Below are positions 23,001 through 37,963 of a DNA stretch of 64,000 bases, piece by piece. The stretch comes from Camarhynchus parvulus. Lineage: Eukaryota; Chordata; Aves; Passeriformes; Thraupidae. The first letter of the stretch is position 1. Each line of letters begins with the position of its first letter. The stretch spans positions 12,528,501 through 12,592,500 of the forward strand of contig NC_044581.1 in NCBI RefSeq assembly GCF_901933205.1. The letters are read 5' to 3'. The position numbers and the translations under genes are program-made. The notes below the pieces were generated by a model. The model did not search any database. It saw nothing but the letters and a program-made list of their open reading frames with translations, and was not told where the DNA came from.

Positions 23001-24090
23001 TCCTCTAATTGTGTGGGTCTGGCTGACCTCCTTATTCCAGTGCAAGGAGGGATAACGGCAGGCAGAGATGACAAAGAAAAAGACAGCCAAAACTTTTCCT
23101 GTGCCTGTGTCAGGAGACTTTGTACCATCACAGAGTGCAATTTCCATAAAACAGGCTCTGGGTGTGCAGGTGGCTGGCTCCTCCCACGGCCTGCCAGGGA
23201 CCTCAGCCTGTCCACACTGCCCATGCAAAGCACACAGGGCATTGCCCACCCAAACTAGCCCAGCCTGCCTGGAGCATGTGGCAAGCTCAGGTTTGCCCCA
23301 CTCTCAGCTTTCTGTTCCTTTGCCAAGGCATTGGGCTGTTGTGCATAATAGAAAAAGGGGGAAAATACACCTGTGTGTGTCTTTACCTGTGTGCTGTGAG
23401 CCAGCCCTGCACTCTGCTGCACAATTGCCTCCTTCAGCTGCAGGTCCTGGACATGCTATGTGCTCTTTTCTTAATTCAGAGGATGAAGTGTTGCAGAAAG
23501 TGTTTTGCTATTTGCAGGAGATCTGCATCCTCTGCATGGGTGAAAGTGATAACTCATGCCCTGGGTGACCCACCACCCAGACGTTGTGTGATGGCCCCCA
23601 GAGCATTGGCCACGCCAAATCAGAGGGAAGTGCATCTCACAGCTCTCCACAGCAGCACTTGTACAGCTCTTACAGTGGGTTTCTGTAAGTCTTGGCAGTC
23701 TTGGAAGGAGGTGTGTTGGGCATTGGTACTACCTGAAAAGTTTATTTGAATTGCTCCCTGGGGACATGGCCAGCTTTGTGTTCAGCTCTGTTGGAAAGAA
23801 TTGAGAAGAAATTTCACAGAGACAGTAAGTCAGTAGGTTTCGCTTATAAGCTCATAGGTATCACTTCATAATAATCTCCTTTGACAAATGGATGTCAGTT
23901 CTCCAGAAACTTAGCTCAAGAAAGCAGAAAATGAAAACTTGCTGCAAGTTTTTATTGCCAATGCTTCATGTCCAACCACAGGGAGCCTGCACTGTCTCCT
24001 TTCTCAGCGCTTGTGTTCCTGAGGAAATTAAAAGCTAATAGATGGACAGCAGTAAAATATATCACTGGCTCTTAAAACTATGGGAAATAG
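14081..24090. other. Long non-coding stretch, no gene recognised
   Basis: No frame in this 10 kb shows a recognisable domain, and I found no rRNA, tRNA or mobile-element terminus. Composition alternates between GC-moderate patches (for example 18.65-19.0 kb) and AT-rich patches (for example 20.5-20.77 kb, with TTAATTAATTAG-type motifs). The AT-rich patches resemble conserved non-coding elements near developmental genes, but conservation cannot be judged from one sequence. Confidence 0.45.
16073..16117. repeat. Three exact 15-bp tandem units
   Basis: GTGACAGCACACTGT occurs three times without interruption or substitution at 16073-16087, 16088-16102 and 16103-16117. The exact identity suggests a young or variable short tandem repeat. 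Confidence 0.95.
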
Positions 24091-27000
24091 CATCACAGGG
24101 AATAATTATTCAGAACCACTAAAGAGGTCTGTAAAGAGGAAATGTGTTTTTGGAACAGATCTGTCACTGCTAGAAGAAGCTTCAAGGTGTGCTCAGTAGC
24201 TCTGTGGCTGTGCTGGCCCAGCACTGGGTTGCTAACAACAGCAACCTGATGTGCCATGAGAAATACTGGTGCAAGAGGGAGCATGGCCTCCCCTCCTGCA
24301 GCAGGACTGCTGGCAGTGACAGCTGTGGCACCTCCTCTGCTGGCACTTGGTGGCTGGGAATCCTCTCTGTCTGCTACCTGTCCATCAGGTTGCAAATGCA
24401 CTTTGGCGGGTGTAAGGACTATCATCTTGGTTTTCCTGTTAATATCTTGTCATTATGAGAGAAAAGGTAAAACATTGTTGGTTGTCAGAGAATCCATGTG
24501 CCTGCAGCTGCCATTGACTCTTGTGGGACCTTCAGATGCTCAGCTTGTTTGCAGTGGCTCTTCTCAAAACACGGGCTCATTTAAACTGTATGTGCTCATG
24601 GTTTTCACTGTGCTCTTCTGGACTTGCTGCAGCTCATGGTGAGTGGCCACTTGTGCCGGTGCTTGGAGTTGCTGCTGCTGGTGGCTGAACCACACTGCTG
24701 ACTTCTCCGCTGGCATTGCTTAGCAGAGATGGGGTTGTGTCTGGGGTTTTCCTCACCTCCTTCAAGCTCCTTTCCAAAGGTGTCGCCTCACTCCTGCTGA
24801 AGAAAACACCAGCAGCTAAACCAAGAGTGTGGCTGGCCCTGGACCTGCACCCAGCTGCTTCCTGGGCACTTGCTGCTGCCACCCTGCACCGCTGGGGCCA
24901 AGGAAACCCAATCTTGTCTGTGGCTGGTGTTAATGCCATCAGGGCCGTCCTCCCAGAGCTGCTGGAGGTGAAATAAATCCAGTTTCCCCCACAGGGAGTG
25001 AGTGGGGCTAAAAAGCTGCATCTACATCCGGTTCCTGTGCTTTTCATGCCCCAGAGCCATCCTCCTGCACAGAAACCCTGATCAATTGAATTGCCTGTGT
25101 AGGATTTTCAGCCTGCTGCTCGGGCCTGTGGCTTGCAACAGCTTTGCCTGGCCCTACTGAGGAGATTCCAGGTCAGTCTTGCTGGACCTGTTATCAAAAA
25201 CAGCCTTTAAATCTGTGCACTGCAGTGGCTCTCACAAGCGCCTGGGCGAGCAGCCTGGCCGTGCCGGAGCGCTGGCTGGTGACTGTGAGTGGGGGGAATG
25301 TAGAAAAGCCCCAAATGAACAAGTGTAGAGGTTGACCTGTGCTGTCTTGAAGGAAGAATATTGTATCTTCTTTTCTAGCTTTTATTTTCTGCAGAGACAC
25401 GTATATTGAACAGCCATGTCAAGTGAGGATGTTAGGATGTGCAAAAGAGAAAAAAAAATAGGAAGATGTTGTTTAATAAATAAAGTTATGGGCTGATGTG
25501 CCAGCATGGTGATGATAGAGCAACTCTGTGTGCCCAAGACACCACCTGACCACAGATCCCTTGGGGCTGATGTACTGGACCTGCACCCTTCAACACTGCT
25601 CCCCTCCAGCGCTTGCAAGCCACCCCAAATAAGCACAATCCCCTGGTTTTTACTCCAAAGGCTCAGTGCTCATCTGCTGTAAGCTGCAGCTAATGACTCA
25701 TGGTCCATGGAGAGCTTTCCAGTTGCACTGTTAAACCCTTAGATATGCACTTAAATCTTATGTTAATAATAAAATGTGAAAATGTGCATATCCAGGTAAA
25801 GTCTTCATGGAGAATGGAAGCATAAGGCTCAAAAATATCTTGACTGTATAAATATTTTGTTTATTAAAAGGATGATGTTATATATATAATTTTCCAAGGA
25901 ATTTCTAGCTGCCTGTTTTCCTGAGTGTCATGGTAAAATCTTGGAATAATTACTAGGTAGACAAACAGACAGATTTAGCCTTTAATGTAATATAGCTTCT
26001 TGAAGCTGGATGTAGTTTGTTACTCCCCATGCTGTGCAATCATACTCAGCTGCCCATCATGTAGGGCTTCCTGGGGCACCGGGATCAGATGATGGTATGG
26101 CACTTTGAAGGTCTGTCCATGGTGTGGAAACCATTAAATAGTCTTACCTCAGGGTTTGCAGGATTCAGGAGTGTGAAATTGTAAAGAATGGTGGGTATAA
26201 CTGTATGGGGAAAAAGAAGAACTAATGCTGTGGGATAAATGCATACCCAAATATTTTTAATTGCTGTTGCTTAAAAACCAGCTCACACCCAGAAATGTTC
26301 AAGGTGAGAGCCACCGTCTTTTTATGTTTTTGGCCAACAAGGATGCAGGCTGCAGGAACCAGCAGCCCATGGAAAATAGAATCTAATTCAAAGACTGCAT
26401 AAAACTGCAGCTGGCTATAAAACACAAAATTTAACCTCACATCCCAACTGTCCTAAATTTTCCAGGAGTGCATTATTTTTCAGTCTTACATTTACCATTC
26501 TGAAGGTTACCAGAAATTAACATGAAGCCCATTTATCCAATGTGGTCATTTCAGTTTCTGTGTGTGTGCTGCCTGAAACAACACATCAGTGATCTCTATA
26601 ACCACAATTTACCAGCTGACATGAAAGTCATGGTGACACGGAAAGTGATTTTATTTAATGCTGAGTGTACCTGAGGACTAAGACTCGTTCCCTGTTTTGG
26701 GGAGGACAAGCCAAGAGTGAGGCAGCACCTCATGTGGGATGGGCCCCAGGTGGAGGGATGGATGCTGAAACAGTCACCTTTGTCCTACTCTTCAGGCAGG
26801 CTGTTGTGCCACAGAGACACTGGGTTCACTTGATGTAGAAATTACAGACCTGGTTTGCACTTCTGCCACAGGAAGCATCTGGTGCTTTTATTTGGGGTAG
26901 CCACTATGGCAAGTACTATTTTCTCCAGCTAATTTTAGACATCAAGAAAGCCTAATTCCTTGGGGTGGCTCCTGGTGCCGCAGCCTGAGAAAGCGCAGCA

Positions 27001-30000
27001 CCGTGTCGGTGATCTGCTTTCCACTGGGGCTGCTGTGATGTGCTGCTCCACACCGCTCCAAAAGAACTGGGGCTGCTGTAATTAACGTAGCAAAACCTTC
27101 CTTCTGGTGCCACTTAATTCCTTATGTTTATATGGTGAAGAGTGATGAAGAATGGAACTAAAATATTCAATGGTGGGGAAAGGGAAAAAAAAGGCAAAAC
27201 CAAAAAAATGATGTGGGGATGAAACCATCTCCTGTGCATGGATAAATAGGCTGAACTGGCAGACATGAGGTGTGGGGCAGTGGCTGGGAAGGGCTTGGAG
27301 AAAGCAAGTTGTGCACTCTGGCTGTGGAGACCTCCCATCTCCCATTTTCCTTGAAATAAATACAACCATGGCAAAAATCTTGCAGTTACATTTGCAGATT
27401 GATGAAGGGCAAGAAATCTGCTCGCTGCAGAAGGAGCCCCAACAGTCTGACCTCCCAGTTGGTTAACTGGTGTCTAAATGAGCCCTGTGGGCGTAAAAAG
27501 CAGGGAGCAGGAAGGGCTGGTGCTTTTCAAAACAGGTTGGTCTTAAAATACACATTTCACTATCCAGACAAAAGTGAACAATTTGCATATTTTACCTAGA
27601 ATGTTGTGAGTACAGTGCAGCTCCTGCTGCTAGGCTTTTGCTGACTGCTGGTATAAGGTTTCAGGCTGAATATTTCTGGATTTTCACATTCTTCTCCACA
27701 TGGAGCTGCACCTTTTCAGAATCACCCAGTAACAGCACTGATATTTTTACACTTGTATTTAATTCATCAGGACCATCAGGTCTCAAAACTGGACCTGAAA
27801 AAAATTTAATTGAAGGTTAGCTAATTGCTGTCAGAAGCAACATCTACTATTTGTGTTTTAGGATTATGAAGACTGGAACTCTGTGAAGCTCAAGCAGGAG
27901 AGGCAGCATGGCCCCAGTGTCACAGGAAGGTTATCAAGAGAGGAGTAATTGCAGATTTCTCTTTGTGGGGATAAACCAAGGAGTCAGTTACACTTAAATA
28001 TGAGTATATGCTTAAGTTAATTTGATTTTCAAACTAGATAAAGCATTAACCAAAGCACTTGAGCTCAGAAGAAAGCTCTTTGTGGCCTGAGGAAGGCATA
28101 CACTGTAGCCATTTAAGCTCTAGCTTCCCCTGTCCATGGACAGCATCCTCCTCCAGAGCCAGCTGGGCTTTTGGGGAGACTGTGCCTCCCTTCCCTGGGG
28201 GACTGGTTCCACTCTTATGGATGTTTTCTCATTCTCTTCAGCCCAAATGGGTCACATCAGGGCAGATCAGCATGAACCCAGCTGCCTGTGAGCTGGTGCA
28301 GGGACCCCAGAGGGGTGGCTGGCAGCCATGTGGAGGGGGAGGATGCTGGACATTGGTGTGCTCAGCAGATGATGCCCTAATTCAGTTTCCAAACAGCGTT
28401 TTGCATTTAGGTTATACTGACAGGGAGTACCCTGCAGCTAAGCAGGAAAAAATCCCCCGATTTGCATGCTTGGGGGTTTGCACCAGTTTCTCTTCAGCCG
28501 TGTGTAAGCAGTGCAAGTGAAACTGGGCTGCAGGTTCTGCAGGCAGGCAAAGCTCACACGATCTGCCAGGCCAGACGTGTCACTGCGGCAGAGCCGTAGG
28601 TGAGCCCAGGCATCATGCCCTGCCTCGTGGGCAGCTGGTACCCACAGCCCTGGCTCTGTGCAAACAGTCCTTGTGGTGTGCTCCCCACTGATGGGTGCTT
28701 GGCTGCCTCGCTGCCAGGGCCAGCTTGTTTTTCCAGGAATGTTGCAGACAGCAGAGCTGCTCTCCTCCTAAGTGTGCTACTTAGGAGGGCCTCCCATGCC
28801 CTCCTACATCAAAGTGTATAACGTTATCTCCCCATGGAAGTGCTGGGATTCTGCTTCAGGAGTCTGCAATGCTGGGGCGGTTTCTCGCTGGGAGAGCCAC
28901 CCACGGGTGCTGGTGATGTGGGCAGTGGCAGCAGGCAGCTCGAGGATGTGGCACCTGCAGGAAGCAGAGACCTGCCAGGAGTTTAAATTGGATATCCCTG
29001 CCTGGAGCCCCATGGCACTGGGCACCGGAGGTCTCCGATGGTGTTAATCTCACTCAGTCTCCCTCCAGGGATATGTTTGTAATGGGGTTGGAGGGTGCCA
29101 GCAATGCATGAGAGTGACAGACAAGCTGTTACATTGTTATATTTTGCTACCTATCATTTTAATGTCACTTCTAATGTATGAATTATACCCCCATTGTGTG
29201 TAATTATATTTCTCCTCCCAACCCTACTCAAGGAACAATGAAAAGATGGAGCTGTTAATATTAAAAACAGCACATCTCTCTCAAAAAAAGTTAGAGGTCA
29301 CACCTTAATTCCTAGTGCATGAGGATAGTTAATCAAAAGAGGATGGGACTAGAATGAGTATGGGGACAAAAATATCCTGCACAATTTCTTGTGGAATTTA
29401 ATTAGAAAGGAAGTATTAATAGCATCTGTATGTGCAAACTCTATTTTGCCTTGTAATGTGAGTAGCCTTACCTGAAGCCAGGCTGATGAAAAGCCCATTG
29501 AACTTCTTTTCCTTTCCTCTTTTTTTTTCCTTCCTTTTATAAAGGAAAATAATGAGCCAAAATCAATAATAATAAGTAATAGTAATAATACTTAATAGTA
29601 ATAAATCCCAGCAGGAATCAACTTTCTGTGAGCTCCCTTTAGAATTTCTCTTTTAGGTCAAGAGATGATGCTAATCGATGAGGCATTTTGCAAAAGTTCG
29701 TGCTCTACTTGTCCCAGTAATGAACCTTCAACCTCTAATTCTCTTAGTAGCGCGTAGTTCCTCGATGGGAAAGTCACTGTGGGAGCCTTCATGTTGAAAA
29801 GCCAATTATTTATGCTAACTGGGGGCTTGGTACTGTTTGCCTTTGGTCCCTGGTTGCTTGGGCAGGCCTGTTCCAGGGCCACCCCGACACCGCGGGATGA
29901 GCGCTGGCTGCGGATCAGAGCTTCCAGGCCGCTTTCTTCCCAAATGAGGGACTGTGCTCCCAGGGCAGGGACCTCATTCTGCCTTCAGATTCACAGAGTA

Positions 30001-30604
30001 TGCCTGCTGGATGTCATGACTGCAGAAGGTTTTAGCAGAAATATAGATAGCTCATTATAACAAAGAAGTGGATTTCCTTCCCTTCCCACTCAAAACAGAC
30101 TTGGGTTTTTAATACTCTTTTTCATTAATTTGCTCACAAAAATGAGAAAAAATTGAATTCAGTCAGTGTCTTGTAACTTGATTTCAATTATGAGATCATA
30201 ATGCAGACTCTGTTTTTTAATGAATTAAGAAATATGGACTTTGTTAATTGAATTCAGCATGGCTTGCAAAATGCTTTGTTCAGATGAAAACTGCAGCTAA
30301 GATGCGAAGCATTTTCTTATGGTTATCTTGTTTGCTTTCCTTTTGTGGCTGCCACACAGGTGGGCTGGAGGCTGGCTGGGGGCAGCAGGCAGAGCATGGC
30401 CTACATGTGCCTGGTGCTGGGATGCAGCTTTGCAGCTCTGCTGGGATGTAATGGGAGATATGGACCACAGGGAAGTGAGAGTGTGAGGAGGAAGCCAATA
30501 CTAAATCGGATGGGTCATCCCTTGTGGTCATACATCTGTTCCCAGGTGTGCTTCAATGAATGCTATATATGAGGCAAACTGTCCATTCTTCAAGTGCCTC
30601 CTTC

Positions 30605-30621
30605 TTTTTTTTTTTTTTTTT
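30605..30621. repeat. Poly(T) run, 17 bases
   Basis: An uninterrupted T run sits in a pyrimidine-rich context (ccttctttt...tctgtttag). On the minus strand it would read as poly(A), but I found no retroposed body or target-site duplication beside it. Confidence 0.85.
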
Positions 30622-33600
30622 CTGTTTAGCAATCCTGATGCTAAAGGTGATCAGGCAAATAAGCAAAAATTAAATTTCATTCTTAGTCCCCAAGCACACT
30701 CTGTTGCTGGTGCCAGAGACCTGAGTGAAGCCTGAATGAAGCCCACTTGTGCCATTTCCTTTAGCTGGGACCAGGAACTTGTCCAGTTGTTTCAAAACAA
30801 CAGAAAGTGTGCTCAGGTATCCCTAGGACACCTCTTCCCAGCACAAAAACTTTAAATTGTCCTTCTGCTTCTCCAGGTAATTGTTGTCTTTTCGGAAATA
30901 CTCCTTTTCTTAGGACAATGAATGACCTGCACAACCCATCAGTAATGTCAGAGCCTTTTTGTGGCAGCAGCTGTCTCTCAAAGAGCACACACCAGACAGC
31001 CATGTGAGCAGGGCCTATCACAACCACAGGGAGGCAAGGTGTTTCTGGTCTCCTGTCTCTCACACTGGCCTAAACAAAGACCATTGCCAAGCAGATCACT
31101 TGGCAAAGCCAGTTCCTTGTCCTGACATGGGGACATGGGGCTGTTTGCCCACAGAGGTTTTAGGGCATCACAGGTAGAAAAGAAGCCAAAGTTTTTGCTG
31201 AGCTGCACCATAAAGTGATGGTGTTTCAACAAGAGCCACCTCCTTAGTGCTGGTGTCAGGAGTGGAGATTCCCAGAGCAGCAGTAGTGGGGTGAGCCCCT
31301 CCCAGCAGGGATGGCCAGAGTGGGGAGCAGTGGGGATGGTCAGAGTGGGGAGCACAGCAGGCCACTCTGTTAGCAGATGCCTGTTAGGAAGGAGGAGCAC
31401 TTGGCTGCCTCAAAGCTCGGATTTCTACCTCCCTAGGCAAAAGAACATGTTATGCAAGGGAGGTTTGCAATGACCTTTAAAGACAATCTCTGCAAAGCAT
31501 TCAGGCACTCTGTTTTCCTGAAGATTCTTCAGCATGGGCTTCCAAGGAAAACTGAGATCTTATTTTATATATGACATATTCAGGATGATCTCTCATCATG
31601 TCTGGCAAAGGTTTAAAAACTGTATGTGAGAGCAAGTGTCATCCAGGCATGAAGGTTTAAACACAGACCTTCTGGGATAATATGAGTCCCTGGGCTGAGG
31701 GCCTACACTTAGATCACTGACTCAGCTGAGTGATTTTTATGATTACATGGAGCCAGGCAACATGCTAAGGGCTGAGCACCTATGTGAATAATAAATAATT
31801 CCACCATTTGCATTCCTCCAGCATGCCTGCTTTTCCATCCAATGTCCCTGTCTACCTTTTGGAGGTGGTGGAAGTCAGTGCTTGGTTTATATCTCATCAG
31901 GTGGTGGTACAAAACCAGTGAGTGCATCGATCTGAGATGCTGTGCTGCAGGGCAGGCTGTGCCTGCCATGGGACCACTGTGCTCATACAGCTGCAGTAGA
32001 CTTGTCCAGCCAGCCAGGCACTGGAGAAGGGGATCACAGCTCACTGCAGTGAGAGTCCACTGCACTGCAGCAGAGAGGCATTTTTGTGACAAGGAACATA
32101 TGTTCCCAAGAGATTGTGATAGGATGAGCTGGGATCTTCTCATGGTTTCTTGTGCTGCTGTGAGTGTCACCGCAGAGGAGGTGGAAACCTGGATAGGAAA
32201 CCTGGGCATTCTTCCTTTGAAAAACCCTTTATTTCTGGAAGGGAACCAGTCTCCGTGCAGGGGCACAGGCATGTTCAGGCACTGGGGCCGCTGGCGACTG
32301 TCGAGGACTTCCAGCAACTCCTAGATCTCAGGCTCGTGCAGGCACTTGGGCTCCAATTAGAGTGATATCTTGCTCTCAGTCCAATTAAAATTTCATAATC
32401 TCTCCACCAGCTGGGGTGGACAGAGTGTACATCAGGTCAAGAAATATCTTCTAGCTACAGTACTTCTCTGGGAAGTTTTTGGCTCCATGAGGAATAGTAC
32501 CTATACAGATCTGATGGAGAAGGGCTGTAAAACGGCAGAACTTGCAGCTTCCTTGCAGCCCTTTTTGCAAGCTATTTTATTCTACATTTGGGGGCAGGAA
32601 AATTAGGCTTTGAAATATGAGTTGTAGATAAGGCTGTGAGGAAGCTTAGGATCACAGCCTTAGGTGAAAATAAAACTGTAATACATAAAGCATTAAAAAG
32701 GTGAAGTATAATGGCAGCCTCCAAAGACTTGTGAACAGCTGCAAGGCAGTCTGCCTTATTGCTGCGATTTTAACATGAATTATATGACACTAGGAAAGAC
32801 CTGCTCCTGATCAGAGAAATGGCTACATGGCTGTTTGCTGCAATACACCGAGGGCTCTATTTTAATCAGAGGTAGCTGCCATTCGGCCACCTTTTTGTTA
32901 ATGGTATTATTGATTATTTGGAGCTGCTCACAAGCCTCAAAGCACTTTACAGAATTAGGGGAAGCCTCTGGAGCAGAGTTGCTGTTTGTTAGTTTGTTTT
33001 TCTTCTGTGGAGCAGTTTCACTGCAGACCAAATCCCGAGCTCTGTAGTTAGCTCCATCTTAACTAGACCTTGCTTAGCCAAAGCTTCCGCTGGCTTTGGT
33101 GCTCACCCAGCAGAGGCAGTGCATGGCTCAGACTGCAAATGGCCAGTGCAACCAGTGGCACAAAATGCTTGGAATGTTGTCTAGTAATAACCTAAGAATT
33201 AAATTTGTAAATAATATATTAATTAATTAATTTGGGTCTTGCAGATGCCCATCTTTGAGCTGATGTTGGTCACAATTTGGGAACTGCTTGTTGTGGGCAG
33301 AGCCAGGTAGGATGCACTGCTGCAGCCCCACATGGAACAGGAGGTTTGAGGCATTCAGCCTAGGCATTACTGGTGTACTCAAGCATGTTTTGACTCACCA
33401 GCCTCAGTGAACAGAGATTCAACCCCAACAACTGCACATGTCCCTCCCTAGAGCTTTGAACTGAGAACATGATGTGCTGAGAGATAATGTGCTCTCTGAA
33501 CTTATGCTACAGATGCAGCTAGTGAGGGGCAAGGAGATGGGCAAGCATAACTTTTCATCAAGTAGGAAAAGTTTCAGAGCAGAAGTCATCGCCTGCTGCA

Positions 33601-36600
33601 AGCAGCTTCGGGCCTGGCATGACAGCAGCAGTGCTGCTACCATCTGTTGGTGAACAGCAGAAAAGGAGCAACAATAAACCCTCCATAAATCACATCCCAG
33701 ACACACAGGTACATGTGGCACCACATTGGCCACAGGAGGGTGTGCTGTGCTGCACAGACCCCTCAGAAAGGCTGGGTCAGAAGCAGCCCTGAGGACAGTG
33801 CTGGCTGTGCTGGCGCTGGTGAGCAGCAGGTGACACTCAGCTTGGGGCACAGAGGGAGGCGGGCAGGGGAACGCAGGCAGAGCACTGCAGCAGGCTGGGA
33901 AGCAGCAATGGCCTCCCACCTTGTTTTCCTCCAAAATCCCATCCCTGGTGGCTCTCCTTCAGGGGGGTGACAGGGATGGCAATGTCAGGGGGACAGCACA
34001 GCTCCTGGGCTGCAGCTTTGCCAAGGCCACCCTGTGTGCTGCGAAGCACAGGCTCTGCAGGCACAGCGGGTGTTGGGGCCAGCGAGCCCTGCAGGCTGCC
34101 TTCTCTAGGGCACAGCAGCTGTGTGGAGCAGCCCTGGCACAGTGGGAATCTCCTGGTGAGTTAATTCTGTATTCCCAGGCCCCTTTAGCAGAATGTCCTG
34201 GTGTGGGGGAGCCTGGCAGAGCTGCAAAGAGAGTGGGCTGAGTCACTGCGAACAATGGCTTTAAGAAAGTGATGGTATGTCTTAACATCCAAGAAATGCT
34301 TGTAGAGATCTGAACCTGCCCTTGAAGGTGCTGCTAGCCCCTGGCAGAAGGGTTATGGCTCCAGAGATTTATTTTTTGTTTTAGAGGACACTCTATTTAT
34401 CATTTAAAAGCTCTCTCTAAGATGGCAACCAGCCTTGACCACAGCTCATCCTCCCAGCTCCCTGTGGAGCAGGGCTCCCGCAGCTCCCACAGAGGTTTTC
34501 TGTAAATGTTGTAAAGCTCTTTTTGTATTTTTAATAACAAGGTGGACAATAACTCTATTTACAGGGAAATCTTCCTTCTGCAGGAGTATCATGTATACCT
34601 CTTTCTTATTTGTTGCTCTCTGTTCCTACAACCCTCTTGCAAATGGGTAATCCTTGTTCTGATTTTTTTTCTAGCAAGGATGTTTTGTTTTCCTGTTGGC
34701 TGATGCTGTCTGTTCAGTCTGTGGAGGATTAACCTATGTGCTGTTGCTAGGTGGCCTTAAGCAAAGAAATAATGCAGATCACAGACTCCTGCATTCCTAC
34801 AGTATGTAACTCCCTTGTTCAGCAAGATTTTTCTTTCTCTGTCCCTCTTATGTTTTGTGTTTATGGTTGCAGAGGTATTTATTAGAAGATGTGCATATAA
34901 TTTGAACAAAAATAATGGACCAGAGCTCTTTAAGATGTCAGGTTTATTTGATCTTAAAATATTTAGTAACACTCTTTGCCAGCTCTTTCCATGGCTTGTC
35001 TTCTGACAGTGGCTAAACACCTCCTCCATAGTATTTGGATTCTTCTCTTCCTCATGTGAAGTCCTGGGCTCCTGAGGAATACCCAGCTCATCATCACAGC
35101 CCAGAGGCACTAGGAGAAAGGGGTTCCAGTGTGATCTGGGGATCACACCCCCTGCGACCACCCAGGTGTGTCAGGGTTTCAACAGGGTCAGAGCATGATG
35201 TGTCTGGGCATCCCATTTTGTACAAAAAAATACCTAGAGCAAAGAAGAGTTCAAGGAAGAGCTGCAAAAGTGATTGCAGGGCTGATAGAATCATCTGGGG
35301 AGGCAAGATTAGAATTTTGTAGCTCAGGCATGCCTTACTGCCAGGCTGCTGTCTACCAGTGCCTGTCATATTTTGCAGCACTTTAATGCTTTTGCTCAAA
35401 GGACCTTTGAAGTCTCCTATGACCCAAATACAGCCTAAATCATGGAGCATTCCCCAGAGAGACATAGCAGTTATTGGCTCGGTTTGCTCCTGGTGAAACT
35501 GAGGCAGAGTGATTCAACAGCATTGTTTTCCTCATGGCATATGCTCAAATGTGCAGTTCTCAGAGGTAACTGCACTTCTCACTTCTTGTGGACACAGAGC
35601 CAGAGAGACACTGCCCCAAGGCCATAAAATACTCACCAAAAAGCCAGCCACACTTCTGTTGACTCCAGAGCCTAACTTCTATCTCTGCTCCAGCTCCTGT
35701 CTCTGCTAGTATTGCTCTGGTCCTCTGTGCTCTGCCTTCACAGACACACATTTTCTGCTCACAAAAATAGTGAGACGGATTTGTGGCGTGGTTTCATAGT
35801 GAAACAGGACTCTGCAGCCTTCTTTTGTGTGTGCATATCTCTACCAACTTCTGACAGCATTAGAGAGGCAGGGAAATCAAAGATACCCTGTTTCTTCAGG
35901 TGGGTGGTGGAAGAGAAGACCCTGTGAGGGCAGATGGGTGCTCTTTGCTGTGTGTCCCTGGAGAGAGCACCTGGAGTTCTGGCTCTGCCTGGAGATCGGT
36001 GTCTGCACCTCCAGAGATAGCCATCGGAATGAGCCCATTGTATTTATCTGGGAAAGTCTTTTATCCTAACCTGGTTTTTATCCTGTTGTTGCACAAGTAA
36101 TTCCCTCTACTGACTGCTAATATCCTGGGATTTAACTTTCTTTTTTACTTTAACCCATCCTGCTATTTGAACTGCTCATAAGCAGCATTTATCAGCCTTC
36201 TTCAGATGCTGATTAGAGCTGAGCAAATACATCACCGTGAATATTTAATGACTTGGGGTTTAAATTTTTCACATCTTTTCTTGAGAGTTCATTTTATAGA
36301 CATTTTCTGATATGCAGTTATTCTTAAATCATTTGAAATCTCCTGAAATTGCACCCTGGACTCCTAAATGAATATTTCACACCGATGCCACACAGAGCAG
36401 TTAACAAGTGGCTGTGTAAAGCCCACAGTGCTGCAGACGGGTCCAGCCAGCCCCATCCATGGCCCCATGCAGCTGTGCTCTGAATCTGCACGCTCAGGTG
36501 TGCAAATGTAGGCAGCACTTGGCACAAATATTTTCCATATCCAAAACATGTTTGCTGTTACTGTTTTGTCCATGAATGCTCATGGTCAAAACAGTCATAT

Positions 36601-37946
36601 GACAGTAAGGAAAAGGTAGGTACAGTACAGCCCCAGGCAGAGTGGACAAAATCCACTTCAAATTACAGAGATCTTTGTTTTGCATCACTATCAGTTGCCT
36701 GCCTCTATTTCTGATTCCCAGCTAGGAGTGATGTGACTGACGGGCCTGCTGAGTACTTACCATGGATACATTCCTCCTTCTCAGCCTCTTGTTTTTCAGG
36801 CTGGCTCATGTTGAATCTGGCAGTTTACATTAATAAAATAGGTTGGTCTGAAATGCCCACAGGACTTTTTTTCTCCTAACACAGCAGGGTGGGGACATAC
36901 AAAGAACTGTGATGTAAAAATACATATTTCTACAAAGCTCTTCTGTTCTTCCTCCTGTGGATCTTTAGTTTGGCGGCCCCAGCCTGGCCCCAGTGCTCAG
37001 GTGGCCATCTGCACCCTGTGAGCTCAGCACTGCAGCCTGGATGAGCTGATGGGGGTACAGCTGCACTGGGGGCCTCACACACACTGCTGGAGCTCACTGC
37101 AGTGGGCAAGGGTGAGCTGGAAGCAGGGCAATGGCCTGGACTGTAGGAGCAGTCTAGGCCATGGTTAATTCTGATACTTGGCAAGCCTTGGTTCATTACC
37201 AAGTGTCACTGTGTCTCAGTGACCTGTTCTCATCCAGCTAGGCTGCCTTTATCCTCTGGTCATTGGGCAGGAAGCTGCTAAAAATACCCTGAAGAGGCAA
37301 ACTTCCTTGTTGACACTGATGTTAGTAGCTCCCAGGAACTAGAGGAGCTGCAGAGAGTGCCTGGGAGCACCCCCTGTCCTGATGCCCCCCTGACTGCGAC
37401 AGGAGCCCTGTGGTGGTGCTGGACAAGGTGCACCTGAACATACAGAACTCTGAGGGCAGAGCAGGGGCATGAGGACCCACAGGCAGGACCCATCTCAGGG
37501 CTGGTGCCACTGACCCCTGGAGGTACAGGCTGCCTTTTTCCTCCTGCCATGGCAGTGCCTGAAACAGCAGCTGACATTGTTTCCTCCAAGGGACTGGCTC
37601 CAGCCCCTGCATGCATGTGGCCACCCAGGACAATGAGGCAAGTGACCTGGAAGGAGCACCAGCCCCCCACATCATGTCTCATCCTGTGGGGGACAAACCT
37701 CCCTCTCCAAATTGCTGGACAAGAAACAAACTACTGTGTGTCAGGAACTATTTTAACTCCTGGGGAAATCAGGCCAGTTGTTGCTACCTTCTGAAATGAC
37801 TCAGCCCTGCGGTAGCCTCCAGCTGAGAGCTCTGCCAGGTGCAGATGGCTGCAAATGCCAGAAGAGAAATTGTGATGGTTTTCTAAACTTTATATACAAA
37901 CTTTTGTAAACTTTGTACAAATAAACAATTTTCTGCAGGTTGTCTT

Positions 37947-37963
37947 CCCCCCCGCCCCCCTTC
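37947..37963 (-). other. C-tract, G-rich on the minus strand
   Basis: Seven C, one G and six C in a row. The minus strand therefore has two long G runs separated by one base, which could form part of a G-quadruplex but does not by itself give four separated runs. Confidence 0.6.

Noticed and set aside
31709..32324. Long frames on both strands, possible transposon-derived gene
   Set aside because: No motif of reverse transcriptase, integrase or transposase was recognised, and no terminal repeats were found.
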